64,000 nt of DNA from Candidatus Competibacteraceae bacterium (GTDB lineage Bacteria; Pseudomonadota; Gammaproteobacteria; Competibacterales; Competibacteraceae). The position numbers and the translations under genes were made by a program. The stretch lies in NCBI GenBank assembly GCA_016712625.1, contig JADJQQ010000001.1, positions 1,364,001 to 1,428,000 on the forward strand, given 5' to 3'. The notes under the pieces are model-generated. The model saw only the letters and a list, made by a program, of their open reading frames with translations. It ran no database searches and was not told where the DNA came from. This document shows, piece after piece, positions 7,981 to 17,298 of this stretch (position 1 is its first letter; every line of letters begins with the position of its first letter).

Positions 7981-9516
7981 TTATAGCAGTTGCGGGTGCG
8001 CCCGTTCGGTCGGTTGCAATACCTTGTTAAGAGCGTTGACATAGGCTTTGGCTGAAGCGATCACGATATCGGTATCGGCGCCCTGGCCGTTGAAAATGCG
8101 GCCATCCTTGGCGATTCGCACCGTGACTTCGCCCTGGGCGTCGGTGCCGCTGGTAATGTTATTGACCGAGTACAGCAACAGGTCGGTCTCGGTTTGCAGG
8201 ATAGACTCAATGGCCTTGAACGAGGCATCCACCGGACCGCCGCCGTCGGCGGTCGCGCTGCGTTCCTCGCCGTCCAGCGCTAAGGTCACTTGAGCGCGCG
8301 GGGTCTCGCCTGTTTCCGAGCAGACCCGCAGATAACGGAGTTGCGCCCGCTCGTTTTCCGCCGCCAGATTGGCGTCAGTGACCAGCGCCTGTAAATCCTC
8401 GTCGTAAATTTCGTGTTTCTTGTCAGCCAATTCCTTGAAGCGGGCAAAGGCGGCGTTCAATTCTTCCTCGGAAGCGAGGCTTGCACCCAGTTCTTCCAAG
8501 CGAGTGCGGAACGCATTGCGGCCGGAGTGCTTGCCCAGCACCATGCGATTGGTGCTCCAGCCGACATCCTCGGCCCGCATGATTTCGTAGGTTTCGCGGT
8601 GTTTGAGCACGCCATCCTGATGGATACCGGATTCATGAGCGAAGGCGTTGGCCCCGACGATGGCCTTATTGGGCTGCACCGGAAAGCCGGTGATGTTGGC
8701 CACTAGGCGTGAAGCGGGCACGATCTGGGTGGTGTCCAGGCCGGTTTCGAGCTGGAAGATGTCACGGCGGGTGCGCACCGCCATCACGATTTCTTCCAGT
8801 GAGGCGTTGCCGGCCCGTTCACCAAGCCCGTTGATGGTGCATTCCACCTGCCGCGCGCCCGCTTGGACCGCCGCCAGTGAATTGGCGACCGCCAAGCCCA
8901 GATCGTTGTGGCAGTGAACCGAGAACACGGCCTTGTCGGCGTTCGGCACGCGCTCAATCAGGTTGCGGATCGTGTGGGCGAATTGATCGGGGACGTTATA
9001 GCCCACGGTGTCGGGGATGTTGATGGTGCTCGCGCCGGCCTTGATCGCCGCCTCAACGATCCGGCACAGGAAATCCAGTTCGGAACGGCCAGCGTCTTCG
9101 GCGGAAAATTCCACATCATCAGTCCACCGCCGGGCGCGGCGCACCGCTTCGATGGCGCGCTCGACCACCTGGTCCGGTTCCATCCGCAGTTTCATTTGCA
9201 TGTGAACCGGCGAGGTAGCGATGAAGGTATGGACACGGCCCGCCGCCGCCCCCTTGATCGCCTCCCCGGCCCGGTCGATATCGACATCAGCCGCGCGGGC
9301 CAGTCCGCACACCACGCTGTCCTTGACTGCCTTCGCCACCGCCCGCACCGCTTCAAAATCGCCGGGGCTGGCGATGGGGAAACCGGCTTCGATCACATCC
9401 ACCCGCATCCGCTCCAGCATCTTGGCGATACGAACCTTCTCGTCCTTGGTCATGGACGCGCCGGGGCTCTGCTCGCCGTCGCGCAAGGTGGTGTCAAAGA
9501 TAATCAATTTATTCAT
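7981..9516 (-). CDS. leuA: 2-isopropylmalate synthase
   Basis: First committed enzyme of leucine synthesis; condenses 2-ketoisovalerate with acetyl-CoA. The N-terminal TIM barrel starts IIFDTTLRDGEQSPGASM, with the metal-binding HCHNDLG and GERAGN motifs later in the barrel. The C-terminal 120 or so residues form the LeuA dimer domain that senses leucine. The ATG at 9516 gives 511 residues, matching the bacterial type 1 enzyme, with GGAG upstream. The frame also stays open 34 codons further upstream without good conservation. It sits just upstream of udg. No leader peptide or attenuator was recognised in the 256 bases before it. Confidence 0.94.
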   Translation of the reverse strand: MNKLIIFDTTLRDGEQSPGASMTKDEKVRIAKMLERMRVDVIEAGFPIASPGDFEAVRAVAKAVKDSVVCGLARAADVDIDRAGEAIKGAAAGRVHTFIATSPVHMQMKLRMEPDQVVERAIEAVRRARRWTDDVEFSAEDAGRSELDFLCRIVEAAIKAGASTINIPDTVGYNVPDQFAHTIRNLIERVPNADKAVFSVHCHNDLGLAVANSLAAVQAGARQVECTINGLGERAGNASLEEIVMAVRTRRDIFQLETGLDTTQIVPASRLVANITGFPVQPNKAIVGANAFAHESGIHQDGVLKHRETYEIMRAEDVGWSTNRMVLGKHSGRNAFRTRLEELGASLASEEELNAAFARFKELADKKHEIYDEDLQALVTDANLAAENERAQLRYLRVCSETGETPRAQVTLALDGEERSATADGGGPVDASFKAIESILQTETDLLLYSVNNITSGTDAQGEVTVRIAKDGRIFNGQGADTDIVIASAKAYVNALNKVLQPTERAHPQLL

Positions 9517-9695
9517 CGCGAGGGTCTCCAATGAGGGTTCGCCCGCCGCGTCGGTGACTGGCGAGGCCGGTGGATCATGGCTGGTGATTATGGCGATTAT
9601 GAAAAATTTGTCAGCCAAAATTCAGTCGGTGTTGACTTGTTATTCAACGTTCAAATTCAATTTGTGACGCTCCGTGTGGTAGGCTGAAGTAATTT

Positions 9696-9725
9696 TTGAC
9701 CGGTTGTTTTAATAAAACTTACATA
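9696..9725 (+). promoter_or_regulatory. Possible sigma-70 promoter for treZ-treY
   Basis: TTGACC (9696-9701) and TACATA (9720-9725) are spaced by 18 bases, about 48 bases ahead of the treZ start in an AT-rich leader. The -10 is a weak match, so this is a suggestion only. The 256-base gap between leuA and treZ also contains TTGACT at about 9633 but no other clear element. Confidence 0.3.
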
Positions 9726-9772
9726 AATTTCTGGCAGTTAATGATTATTGGAGCCTATTGTAAGGAGGTTTT

Positions 9773-11698
9773 ATGTCCCATGCATTTTGGCCTGGCAAAT
9801 CCAGTCCAGGGGACCCCACGGGACTCGTTCGAGCCATCGGTCCCACGATGGGCGGCTTTACTCTGGGCGCTTGCTATCGCGGCAACCACCAATGCACGTT
9901 CACGTTGTGGGCGCCGTTATTGAAACAAGCGGCTGTCCATCTGGTCGCGCCAGAAGATCGGTTGATTCCCATGATCGCGGACGAGCGGGGTTATTGGCGC
10001 GCCACCGTTACCGATCTTGCTCCCGATGCCCTTTACTATTATCAATGGGACGGAGAAATCGACCGTCCCGATCCAGCCTCTCACAGCCAGCCGCATGGCG
10101 TACACGGCCCTTCACGGGTCGTCGATCATCGCTTCGCCTGGAGCGATGCGGGCTGGCAATCGCCGCCGCTGGCGCGCTGGGTGATTTATGAGGCGCATGT
10201 CGGTGCTTTCACGCCCGAAGGCACCTTCGACGCGATTATTCCGCGCTTGCCGGAACTGCGGGAGTTGGGCGTCACCGCGCTGGAATTGATGCCGGTCGCG
10301 CAATTTCCCGGTAACCGTAATTGGGGCTACGACGGTGTTTATCCCTACGCCGCGCAAGCGTCCTACGGGGGGATCGAGGGGTTCAAACGGCTGGTGAACG
10401 CTTGCCATCGCGAAGGGCTGGCGGTAATCCTTGACGTGGTTTACAACCATCTGGGTCCGGAAGGCAACTATCTGTGGGGGTTGGGTGTTTATTTCACCCG
10501 TCGATATCAAACGCCGTGGGGCGATGCCATCAATTACGATGGCCCCTACAGTTTCGGCGTGCGCGAATACGTGATCGAGAATGTGCGGTACTGGTTTGAA
10601 ATCTGCCATTGCGATGGATTGCGCTTGGATGCGGGTCACAGTATTTACGATTATAGCGCCCGGCCTATTTTGGCTGAGCTGGCTCAAACCGCGGTGGGGT
10701 GCGCGCAGCGCCTGGGCCGGCCGTGTACCTTGATTGTTGAGAGCGATCTGAACGATCCCCGCATGATCCGGCCGGTTGCGGTCGGCGGCTATGGCCTCGA
10801 CGCGCAATGGAGTGATGATTTCCATCACGCCTTGCACGCGGTGCTAACCGGGGAGCGGCACGACTATTACCAGGATTTCGGCGCGCTCGAACAACTAGCG
10901 CAAGCTTACCGCCGGCCTTTCGTCTATGCCTGGGACTACTCGCCGCACCGTAAGCGCTTTCACGGTGAGGACCCCAGCGGTTGTCCGGCGTGGCGTTTCG
11001 TGGTGTTTGCCCAGAACCACGACCAGATCGGCAACCGCCCCCTGGGCGAGCGGCTTTCCAAGCTGCTGCCGTTTCCAGCCTTGAAGCTGGCGGCGGCGGC
11101 GGTGCTGTTATCGCCTTATCTCCCTTTGCTGTTCATGGGGGAAGAGTACGGTGAATCGCGGCCGTTTCTTTATTTCATCAGCCACGGCGATCCGGCTTTG
11201 ATCGAGAACGTGCGAGCCGGACGGCAGCAGGAGTTCGCCACCTTACATTCAGCGGAGATAGCGCCCGATCCACAAGCTGAAGCGACTTTCGAGGCTTCTA
11301 AGCTGCAATGGGCATTGGCGCAAACCGGCCAACACCGGCAATTGCGGGCTTTTTATCGGGAATTGCTCCGGCTGCGGCGGGAGTTGCCGGCTTTGGCGTC
11401 GTTGGATAACGCCAAACTGACCGCAACCGTCATCGCGCCCACCGTACTGGAATTGCGGCGCTGGCGCGAACAAAGCCAGCTGGTCGCCTGGTTCAATTTT
11501 GCCGCCGCTCCGGCCACGGTCACTGTCGCCCCAGGCGCTGGTTCGTGGCGCAAACTGTTGGATGCCGACGAGCCCCGTTGGGGGGGCCAGGGCTCCGCAT
11601 GGCCGCCACCCGGAGCCGATGACCGCCCTGCAAATCCATTTACATTCACCCTGCCTGCTTACGCCGTAGTGCTCTGCGCCGCTAGCGTTCCTCGCTGA
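9773..11698 (+). CDS. treZ: Malto-oligosyltrehalose trehalohydrolase
   Basis: GH13 enzyme that releases trehalose from the end of maltooligosyl-trehalose made by TreY. An N-terminal beta-sandwich (about 27-120) precedes the barrel. Catalytic motifs are DVVYNHLG (221-228), nucleophile D286 in DGLRLDAGH, acid/base E323 in IVESD and the transition-state Asp in AQNHDQIGN (D417). IYEAHVGAFTPEG near residue 140 is typical of TreZ and glycogen branching enzymes; pairing with treY supports TreZ. Strong AAGGAGG ribosome site before the ATG. Length 641 aa. Lies 25 bases upstream of treY. Confidence 0.93.
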   Translation: MSHAFWPGKSSPGDPTGLVRAIGPTMGGFTLGACYRGNHQCTFTLWAPLLKQAAVHLVAPEDRLIPMIADERGYWRATVTDLAPDALYYYQWDGEIDRPDPASHSQPHGVHGPSRVVDHRFAWSDAGWQSPPLARWVIYEAHVGAFTPEGTFDAIIPRLPELRELGVTALELMPVAQFPGNRNWGYDGVYPYAAQASYGGIEGFKRLVNACHREGLAVILDVVYNHLGPEGNYLWGLGVYFTRRYQTPWGDAINYDGPYSFGVREYVIENVRYWFEICHCDGLRLDAGHSIYDYSARPILAELAQTAVGCAQRLGRPCTLIVESDLNDPRMIRPVAVGGYGLDAQWSDDFHHALHAVLTGERHDYYQDFGALEQLAQAYRRPFVYAWDYSPHRKRFHGEDPSGCPAWRFVVFAQNHDQIGNRPLGERLSKLLPFPALKLAAAAVLLSPYLPLLFMGEEYGESRPFLYFISHGDPALIENVRAGRQQEFATLHSAEIAPDPQAEATFEASKLQWALAQTGQHRQLRAFYRELLRLRRELPALASLDNAKLTATVIAPTVLELRRWREQSQLVAWFNFAAAPATVTVAPGAGSWRKLLDADEPRWGGQGSAWPPPGADDRPANPFTFTLPAYAVVLCAASVPR

Positions 11699-11723
11699 AC
11701 GCGTTACCGACGAGGACAAACTC

Positions 11724-14531
11724 ATGATGCGTATTCCCGTGGCGACCTATCGCCTGCAATTGACGCCCCAGTTTGGTTTTGACGCCGTCGCCGCGATGGC
11801 TTCTTATCTGGCCGAGCTAGGGATATCCGATATCTATGCTTCTCCGATCCTGACTCCCTGCCGCGGCAGCCAGCACGGTTACGATGTCGTGAACTGTCGC
11901 GCCATCAATCCTGAATTGGGCGGCACGGAGGGTTTCGAGAGGCTGGCGCGGGGTTTGAAGCAGCTAGGCATCGGCTGGGTGCAGGATATCGTTCCCAATC
12001 ACATGGCCTTTGACAGCCAGAACGAGATGCTGGTGGATGTGCTGGAGAACGGCTCGGATTCGCGCTACCACGACTTTTTCGATATCAACTGGAACCATCT
12101 TTATGAGGGAATCAAGGGGCTGGTGCTGGCTCCGTTTCTGGGCAAATTTTACGGCGATTGTTTGGAAAGCGGCGAATTGCAGTTGCGCTATAGCGAGCAG
12201 GGACTCGCTGTTTACTATTATGAATTTCGTTTCCCGATCCGCATTGAATCCTATTATCGGGTACTGACTTACGACTTGGGTCGATTGCGCGCCCGGCTCG
12301 AGCGCACCCACCCGCATTTCGTCAAGTTCCTGGGCGTGCTTTATCTGCTCAAGTACATTCCCTCCGGTGAAGAAGGGCGAGAGCGTTATGATCAGATTTC
12401 CTTCATCAAGCAGATGCTGTGGGAACTGTGGAACAGCAGCCCCGAAGTGCGCGAATTTCTTGAAGAGAACATTCGGATTTTTAACGGAGCAGCCGGTAAG
12501 CCAGAGAGTTTCGATTTACTGGACAGTTTGCTGGACGAGCAGTTTTTTCGCTTGTCCTATTGGAAAGTCGGCAATGAAGAATTGAATTATCGTCGCTTCT
12601 TCACCATCAATAGCCTGATTTCATTACGGATTGAGGACGCCAGAGTCTTCGATTTCACCCATGAGCTGATTTTGAAACTGGTGGCCGACGGCACGATCAA
12701 TGGCCTGCGCATCGACCACATTGATGGACTTTACGATGCGGCGCAATATCTTAACCGTCTGCGCGAGCGTGCGCCTTATGTCTATCTGGTGGTGGAAAAA
12801 ATTCTGGAGCACGGCGAGCAACTGCCGCTCATCTGGCCTTGCCAAGGCACCAGCGGCTACGATTTTCTTGGGGCCGTCAACTGTTTATTTTGTAATCCAG
12901 CATCGGCCGGCGATTTCACCGCCCTCTATCACGCCTTTATCAATGACGGCACACCTTGCGAGACGCTGATTGACCGCAATAAGCGGATGATTGTGGCCCG
13001 ACATCTGGCGGGCGATATCGACAACCTCGCGCATTCCCTCAAGCGTCTTTCCGAACGCTATCGTTACGCCAGCGATTTCACTCTCTACGGATTGAAAATG
13101 GCGCTGGTCGAAATTCTGGTGCTGTTCCCGGTGTATCGCACCTATATCGGACCGACCGGCAGCAGTCGCGCCGATCAGGATTATATCCGCCAGATTATCG
13201 CCCAAGCGCGCGCCAACCTCCCCAACTTCCGCCCTGAACTGGATTTCATCGACCGATTCCTCCGGCTGGAATACGGCGAGCACATGCCAAGCGAGGATAA
13301 GGAGCAATGGCTGCATTTCATCATGCGCTTGCAGCAATTCACTGGGCCGTTGATGGCCAAGGGTGTCGAGGATACCGTGTTCTACGTTTACAACCGGCTA
13401 CTGTCGCTAAATGAGGTGGGGGCGGGACCGCTGCGCTTCGGAATTGATCTGGATGAATTTCACGCCTTCAACCAGCAACGCGCCGCTGCTTGGCCTCACG
13501 CGCTGAACGCCACGGCGACTCATGACACCAAACGCGGCGAAGATATCCGCGCCCGCTTGAATGTGTTGTCGGAGCTGCCGGCGGAATGGGAATGCTGCGT
13601 GCGGGAATGGCACGAGATCAACCGGTCGCGTAAGGTGGAAATTGAGGGCCGGCTGGCGCCGGAGAACGATGATGAATACCTGTTCTATCAAACGCTGCTG
13701 GGAGCCTATCCCTTCGATCTAGCTGAATATCCCACTTTTGTCGAGCGGATCAAGGCCTATTTGATCAAGGCCACCCGTGAATCGAAAGTCCACACCCATT
13801 GGCTGGAGCCCAACAACGCCTACGAAGACGCCTTGCTACTTTTTGCCGAGCAAGTGATGGAGCCGGGCCGTAATAATCCCTTCATGCAGTCATTCCTGCC
13901 ATTTCAACGCCGGATTCAGCATTACGGCCTTCTCAATTCACTGGGACAAACGTTGCTCAAGCTCACCGCGCCCGGCGTGCCTGATTTCTATCAGGGTACG
14001 GAGTTATGGGATTTGAGTCTGGTCGATCCCGACAATCGGCGACCGGTTGATTTCGAGCACCGCCGTAGTGCGCTGGCCGCGCTGCGAAGCCGTGCGCAGG
14101 ACAATCTGTCGCAGTTGATCGCGGAACTGTTGGCGGGACCGGAGAATGGCTTGCTCAAACTGTTTCTGATCGCGCGATGCTTGCAAGCACGGCGCGGGCA
14201 GCTGGACTTATTTCAGCAGGGTGCTTACCAGAAATTGGCGGTGATTGGCAGTCTCAAGGCGCATGTGGTGGCATTCGCGCGGGAATTGGGCAGACAGCGG
14301 GCCTTGGTGGTGGCGCCGCGCTTTACAAGCGGCTTGGTTGAGAGCGGTCACTATCCGCTGGGTGAGGCGGTGTGGCATGAAACGCGAATACTGCCACCAG
14401 CCGGTTCTGGGCTGCGTTGGCGCGATGCCCTGACCGGGCAAACCGTACAGGGCGAGGAAGCCTTATGGTTACGGGAGGTGCTGCGAGAGTTTCCAGTAGC
14501 GCTGCTGATCAATGAGGCGGCATCAAATTGA
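11724..14531 (+). CDS. treY: Malto-oligosyltrehalose synthase
   Basis: GH13 family 26 enzyme that converts the reducing-end alpha-1,4 bond of a maltodextrin or glycogen branch to the alpha,alpha-1,1 bond of trehalose. The N terminus IPVATYRLQLTPQFGF is a TreY hallmark. Active-site motifs are QDIVPNHMAF (D88), nucleophile D331 in GLRIDHIDGLYD and acid/base E358 in VVEKILE. Near the end, APGVPDFYQGTELWD and VDPDNRRPVDF complete the family pattern. At 935 residues it is full length. With treZ it gives a two-step route from glycogen to trehalose; a debranching gene (treX/glgX) is not in the window. Confidence 0.95.
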   Translation: MMRIPVATYRLQLTPQFGFDAVAAMASYLAELGISDIYASPILTPCRGSQHGYDVVNCRAINPELGGTEGFERLARGLKQLGIGWVQDIVPNHMAFDSQNEMLVDVLENGSDSRYHDFFDINWNHLYEGIKGLVLAPFLGKFYGDCLESGELQLRYSEQGLAVYYYEFRFPIRIESYYRVLTYDLGRLRARLERTHPHFVKFLGVLYLLKYIPSGEEGRERYDQISFIKQMLWELWNSSPEVREFLEENIRIFNGAAGKPESFDLLDSLLDEQFFRLSYWKVGNEELNYRRFFTINSLISLRIEDARVFDFTHELILKLVADGTINGLRIDHIDGLYDAAQYLNRLRERAPYVYLVVEKILEHGEQLPLIWPCQGTSGYDFLGAVNCLFCNPASAGDFTALYHAFINDGTPCETLIDRNKRMIVARHLAGDIDNLAHSLKRLSERYRYASDFTLYGLKMALVEILVLFPVYRTYIGPTGSSRADQDYIRQIIAQARANLPNFRPELDFIDRFLRLEYGEHMPSEDKEQWLHFIMRLQQFTGPLMAKGVEDTVFYVYNRLLSLNEVGAGPLRFGIDLDEFHAFNQQRAAAWPHALNATATHDTKRGEDIRARLNVLSELPAEWECCVREWHEINRSRKVEIEGRLAPENDDEYLFYQTLLGAYPFDLAEYPTFVERIKAYLIKATRESKVHTHWLEPNNAYEDALLLFAEQVMEPGRNNPFMQSFLPFQRRIQHYGLLNSLGQTLLKLTAPGVPDFYQGTELWDLSLVDPDNRRPVDFEHRRSALAALRSRAQDNLSQLIAELLAGPENGLLKLFLIARCLQARRGQLDLFQQGAYQKLAVIGSLKAHVVAFARELGRQRALVVAPRFTSGLVESGHYPLGEAVWHETRILPPAGSGLRWRDALTGQTVQGEEALWLREVLREFPVALLINEAASN

Positions 14532-14546
14532 AAGGAGGCGCCTCGG

Positions 14547-15341
14547 TTATTTGGAGGTGGGTGGTTCCGCCGAAGATGGATGGCGGCGGCGGGCGCGTAG
14601 CCGCAGCCGCCACAAAAACAGCACTGGCCCCGACAAGACATAGAGTAGGAAACCGGAGAACAGCACTTTAGGCGGGTCGATGGAGATCACCACCAGGGTG
14701 AGCACCACCAGTAGCGCCGCCATGAACGGCACCCGGCCGCGCAGATTGATTTTTTTGAGGCTGAAATAAAGGATGTTGCTGAACATCAGCGCCCCGGCGC
14801 TGACGGTAATAACGAGCGCCGGCCATAACAGTTGCACGCCGGTAAAGCCCAAGTCGGTGCCAAACCAGACGAAGCCGGTGACGATGGCGGCGGCCGAAGG
14901 GCTGGGCAGGCCGATGAAATAGCGTTTATCGGTGCTGCCAAGTTGCACATTGAAGCGGGCCAGCCGCAACGCCGCCATCACCGTGTAGAAAAAAGCAGCC
15001 AGCCAACCGAGCTTGGACAGAAATGGTCCCATCGTGATCATGCTGCCTAGCGCCCATTGATACATGATCAAGGCCGGCGCCAAGCCAAAGGACACCAGAT
15101 CCGCCATGCTGTCGTATTGAGCGCCGAACTCGCTTTCGGTATGCGTCATGCGGGCGGCGAAGCCATCCAAGCCATCCAACACCATCGCCACGAACACAGC
15201 CACGGCAGCCGGTTCAAAACGGCCGTGCAGAGCGGCGATGATGGCGTAAAAACCGCAGAACAACGCGGCGGTGGTGAACAGATTAGGAACTAGATAAAGC
15301 CCGCGCGAGCGGCGGGTTTCGGAAGTCGGCTCAGTGCTCAT
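14547..15341 (-). CDS. pssA: CDP-diacylglycerol-serine O-phosphatidyltransferase
   Basis: Integral membrane enzyme that makes phosphatidylserine, the precursor of phosphatidylethanolamine. The CDP-alcohol phosphotransferase motif is clear: D56, D59-G60, A63-R64, G73, D77 and D81 (DGLDGFAAR then GAQYDSMAD). About seven hydrophobic segments follow, and the C terminus is basic (RLRLRARRR). The ATG at 15341 gives 264 residues; the frame is open further upstream but without conserved sequence. This is the Gram-positive/alpha-type (class II) enzyme, not the E. coli PLD-type PssA. Convergent with treY, only 15 bases apart. Confidence 0.9.
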   Translation of the reverse strand: MSTEPTSETRRSRGLYLVPNLFTTAALFCGFYAIIAALHGRFEPAAVAVFVAMVLDGLDGFAARMTHTESEFGAQYDSMADLVSFGLAPALIMYQWALGSMITMGPFLSKLGWLAAFFYTVMAALRLARFNVQLGSTDKRYFIGLPSPSAAAIVTGFVWFGTDLGFTGVQLLWPALVITVSAGALMFSNILYFSLKKINLRGRVPFMAALLVVLTLVVISIDPPKVLFSGFLLYVLSGPVLFLWRLRLRARRRHPSSAEPPTSK

Positions 15342-15378
15342 CGGATCAGTGCATGCGGAAGGCTTTTGGGGTGAAGAT

Positions 15379-16119
15379 TCAGGATGGCGGCTTGCTGCGC
15401 TTGTCTCGAATGTAAATGGTGCCCTGGGAACGCCGGTCGATCTCAAAAAGATTGAGCGCCGATACCAAGTCAACCAGTTTGGTGTAACCGTAGTTGCGGG
15501 AATCGAATTCGGCGGCCTGTTTGGCGATGTGTTGGCCGACCGCGCCCAGATGCGCCCAGCCGCTATCGTCCGAGGCGGCATCCAGCGCACCGCGAAACAG
15601 ATTAACCAGCTTAGTATCCCCCTTAAGCTTATTAGTTTCTTGTTTGCGGATCACGACCGCCGGGTCTTCTTCCGCAAGCAGCACTTTGGTAAAGATAAAC
15701 TTGTCGCAAGCCGACACAAAGGCCTTGGGCGTTTTTTCTTCGCCAAAGCCATACACCAGCAGCCCTTCTTCCCGGATGCGCGAGGCCAAGCGGGTAAAAT
15801 CACTGTCGCTGGATACCAGGCAGAAACCTTCGAAGCGGCGGGTATACAGCAAATCCATCGCGTCGATGATCATGGCGCTATCGGTCGCATTTTTGCCGAC
15901 CGTGTAACGGAACTGCTGAACCGGGTGGATCGAGTGATCGAGCAAGACCGACTTCCAGCCCGCCAGGTTCGGCGTCGTCCAGTCGCCATAGATCCGTTTA
16001 ACGCTGGCGGTGCCGTATTTGACGATCTCTTTCAAAAGCCCTTCGATGATGGCCGGCTGAGCGTTATCGGCGTCGATCAACACAGCAAGGCGACGCTGGC
16101 CTGAATAGTCCCCATTCAT
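15379..16119 (-). CDS. NYN-domain ribonuclease-like protein with OST-HTH/LOTUS domain
   Basis: Residues about 9-150 form a NYN (PIN-like) nuclease domain with acidic residues in VLIDADNAQP (D16, D18), GKNATDSAMIIDAMD and VSSDSDFTRL, a plausible metal centre. Residues about 165-240 resemble an OST-HTH (LOTUS) RNA-binding module (LVNLFRGALDAA, WAHLGAVGQHIAK, YTKLVDLVSAL). The architecture matches widespread uncharacterised proteobacterial proteins of about 250 residues. RNA processing or decay is an inference from the domains. The ATG at 16119 gives 246 residues. It sits between pssA and ilvC on the same strand, without obvious functional connection. Confidence 0.85.
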   Translation of the reverse strand: MNGDYSGQRRLAVLIDADNAQPAIIEGLLKEIVKYGTASVKRIYGDWTTPNLAGWKSVLLDHSIHPVQQFRYTVGKNATDSAMIIDAMDLLYTRRFEGFCLVSSDSDFTRLASRIREEGLLVYGFGEEKTPKAFVSACDKFIFTKVLLAEEDPAVVIRKQETNKLKGDTKLVNLFRGALDAASDDSGWAHLGAVGQHIAKQAAEFDSRNYGYTKLVDLVSALNLFEIDRRSQGTIYIRDKRSKPPS

Positions 16120-16203
16120 CGTCGAGAAACCCGCCTCCTGCAAATTTGGGATGGGGGTACAGCGAAAACCGCGGCGCCGCACCCCCTAGTTTGGCGTATC
16201 GCC

Positions 16204-17217
16204 TTAATTTTTGCTGGTATCCACCAGGCGATTGGCCTTGATCCACGGCATCATGCCGCGCAGTTTCTCGCCGACTTGCTCGACCGGATGCTCGCGGCTG
16301 ATGCGGCGGTTGGCCCGCAGCACCGGCGCGCCGGCCTGATTCTCGGCAATAAATTCGCGGGCGAACTGGCCGGTCTGAATTTCCTTGAGAATCTTGCGCA
16401 TCTCGGCCTTGGTCTGCTCGGTAACGATGCGCGGCCCGCGGGTGAAGTCGCCGTACTCGGCGGTGTTGGAGATCGAATAGCGCATGTTGGCGATGCCGCC
16501 CTCGTAGATCAGATCCACGATCAGCTTCACTTCGTGCAGGCACTCGAAATAGGCCATTTCCGGCGCATAGCCGGCCTCCACCAAGGTTTCGAACCCGGCC
16601 TGAATCAGCGCGGTCAAGCCGCCGCAGAGCACGACCTGTTCGCCGAACAAATCGGTTTCGCACTCCTCGCGGAAGTTCGTTTCGATGACGCCGGCCCGGC
16701 CGCCGCCGTTGGCGGAGGCGTAGGACAGCGCCAGTTCCTTGGCTTGACCGGACGCGTCTTGCGCCACCGCGATCAGACAGGGTACGCCGCCGCCCTGAGT
16801 GTAGGTCGAGCGCACCAGATGACCCGGACCCTTGGGGGCGATCATAATCACATCGAGATCGGCGCGCGGCACCACGCCGCCAAAATGAATATTGAAGCCG
16901 TGCGCAAAGGCCAGCGCCGCCCCTTGCTTCAGTTTTGGCTCGATTTGGCGGTAAATCTGACTTTGATGTTCGTCGGGCGCCAGAATCATGATCACATCCG
17001 CCGCCGCCGCCGCGTCTTCCACCGGTTTGACCGTCAAGCCGGCGTTTTCGGCCTTCACCGCCGAAGCGGAGCCAGCGCGCAGGCCGACGATCACGTTTAC
17101 GCCGGAATCGCGCAGATTGAGGGCGTGGGCATGGCCTTGAGACCCGTAGCCGATAATGGCGACTGTCTTGCCCTTGATCAGGGACAGATCGGCGTCTTTG
17201 TCATAATAGATGTTCAT
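16204..17217 (-). CDS. ilvC: Ketol-acid reductoisomerase (NADP+), class I
   Basis: Second enzyme of valine and isoleucine synthesis; isomerises and reduces acetolactate or acetohydroxybutyrate. The Rossmann fingerprint is GYGSQGHAHALNLRDSG near residue 24, followed by GLRAGSAS, where the basic residue and serines favour NADP(H). The metal-binding EEC-x-TDLFGEQ and CLHEVKLIVDLIYEGG motifs are present. 337 residues is the short class I form, unlike the longer class II IlvC of E. coli. GGAGG precedes the ATG. Downstream of ilvN in the ilvB-ilvN-ilvC operon. Confidence 0.95.
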   Translation of the reverse strand: MNIYYDKDADLSLIKGKTVAIIGYGSQGHAHALNLRDSGVNVIVGLRAGSASAVKAENAGLTVKPVEDAAAAADVIMILAPDEHQSQIYRQIEPKLKQGAALAFAHGFNIHFGGVVPRADLDVIMIAPKGPGHLVRSTYTQGGGVPCLIAVAQDASGQAKELALSYASANGGGRAGVIETNFREECETDLFGEQVVLCGGLTALIQAGFETLVEAGYAPEMAYFECLHEVKLIVDLIYEGGIANMRYSISNTAEYGDFTRGPRIVTEQTKAEMRKILKEIQTGQFAREFIAENQAGAPVLRANRRISREHPVEQVGEKLRGMMPWIKANRLVDTSKN

Positions 17218-17248
17218 GGGGTTTTCCGAAGGAGGTTAATGGCAAACG

Positions 17249-17276
17249 GTCCCCGCCCGGAACGTTCGGCGGGGAC
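17249..17276. repeat. GC-rich inverted repeat between ilvN and ilvC
   Basis: GTCCCCGCC (17249-17257) and GGCGGGGAC (17268-17276) form a perfect 9-bp stem with a 10-base loop that itself contains GAACGTTC. There is no U-tract on either side. It lies inside the ilv operon about 30 bases upstream of the ilvC start. It could modulate the relative expression of ilvBN and ilvC or stabilise mRNA ends, or be a dispersed palindromic element. Confidence 0.5.
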
Positions 17277-17298
17277 GGTGAAGCATGGCGGTCAAGAA

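Noticed and set aside
7975..8042. Longer N terminus for udg beginning near 8042
   Set aside because: It would run into the leuA 3' end and adds Arg/Asn-rich sequence not found in the family; the ATG at 7970 fits better.
9517..9772. Leucine leader peptide/attenuator before leuA
   Set aside because: No Leu-rich short frame followed by alternative hairpins on the minus strand.
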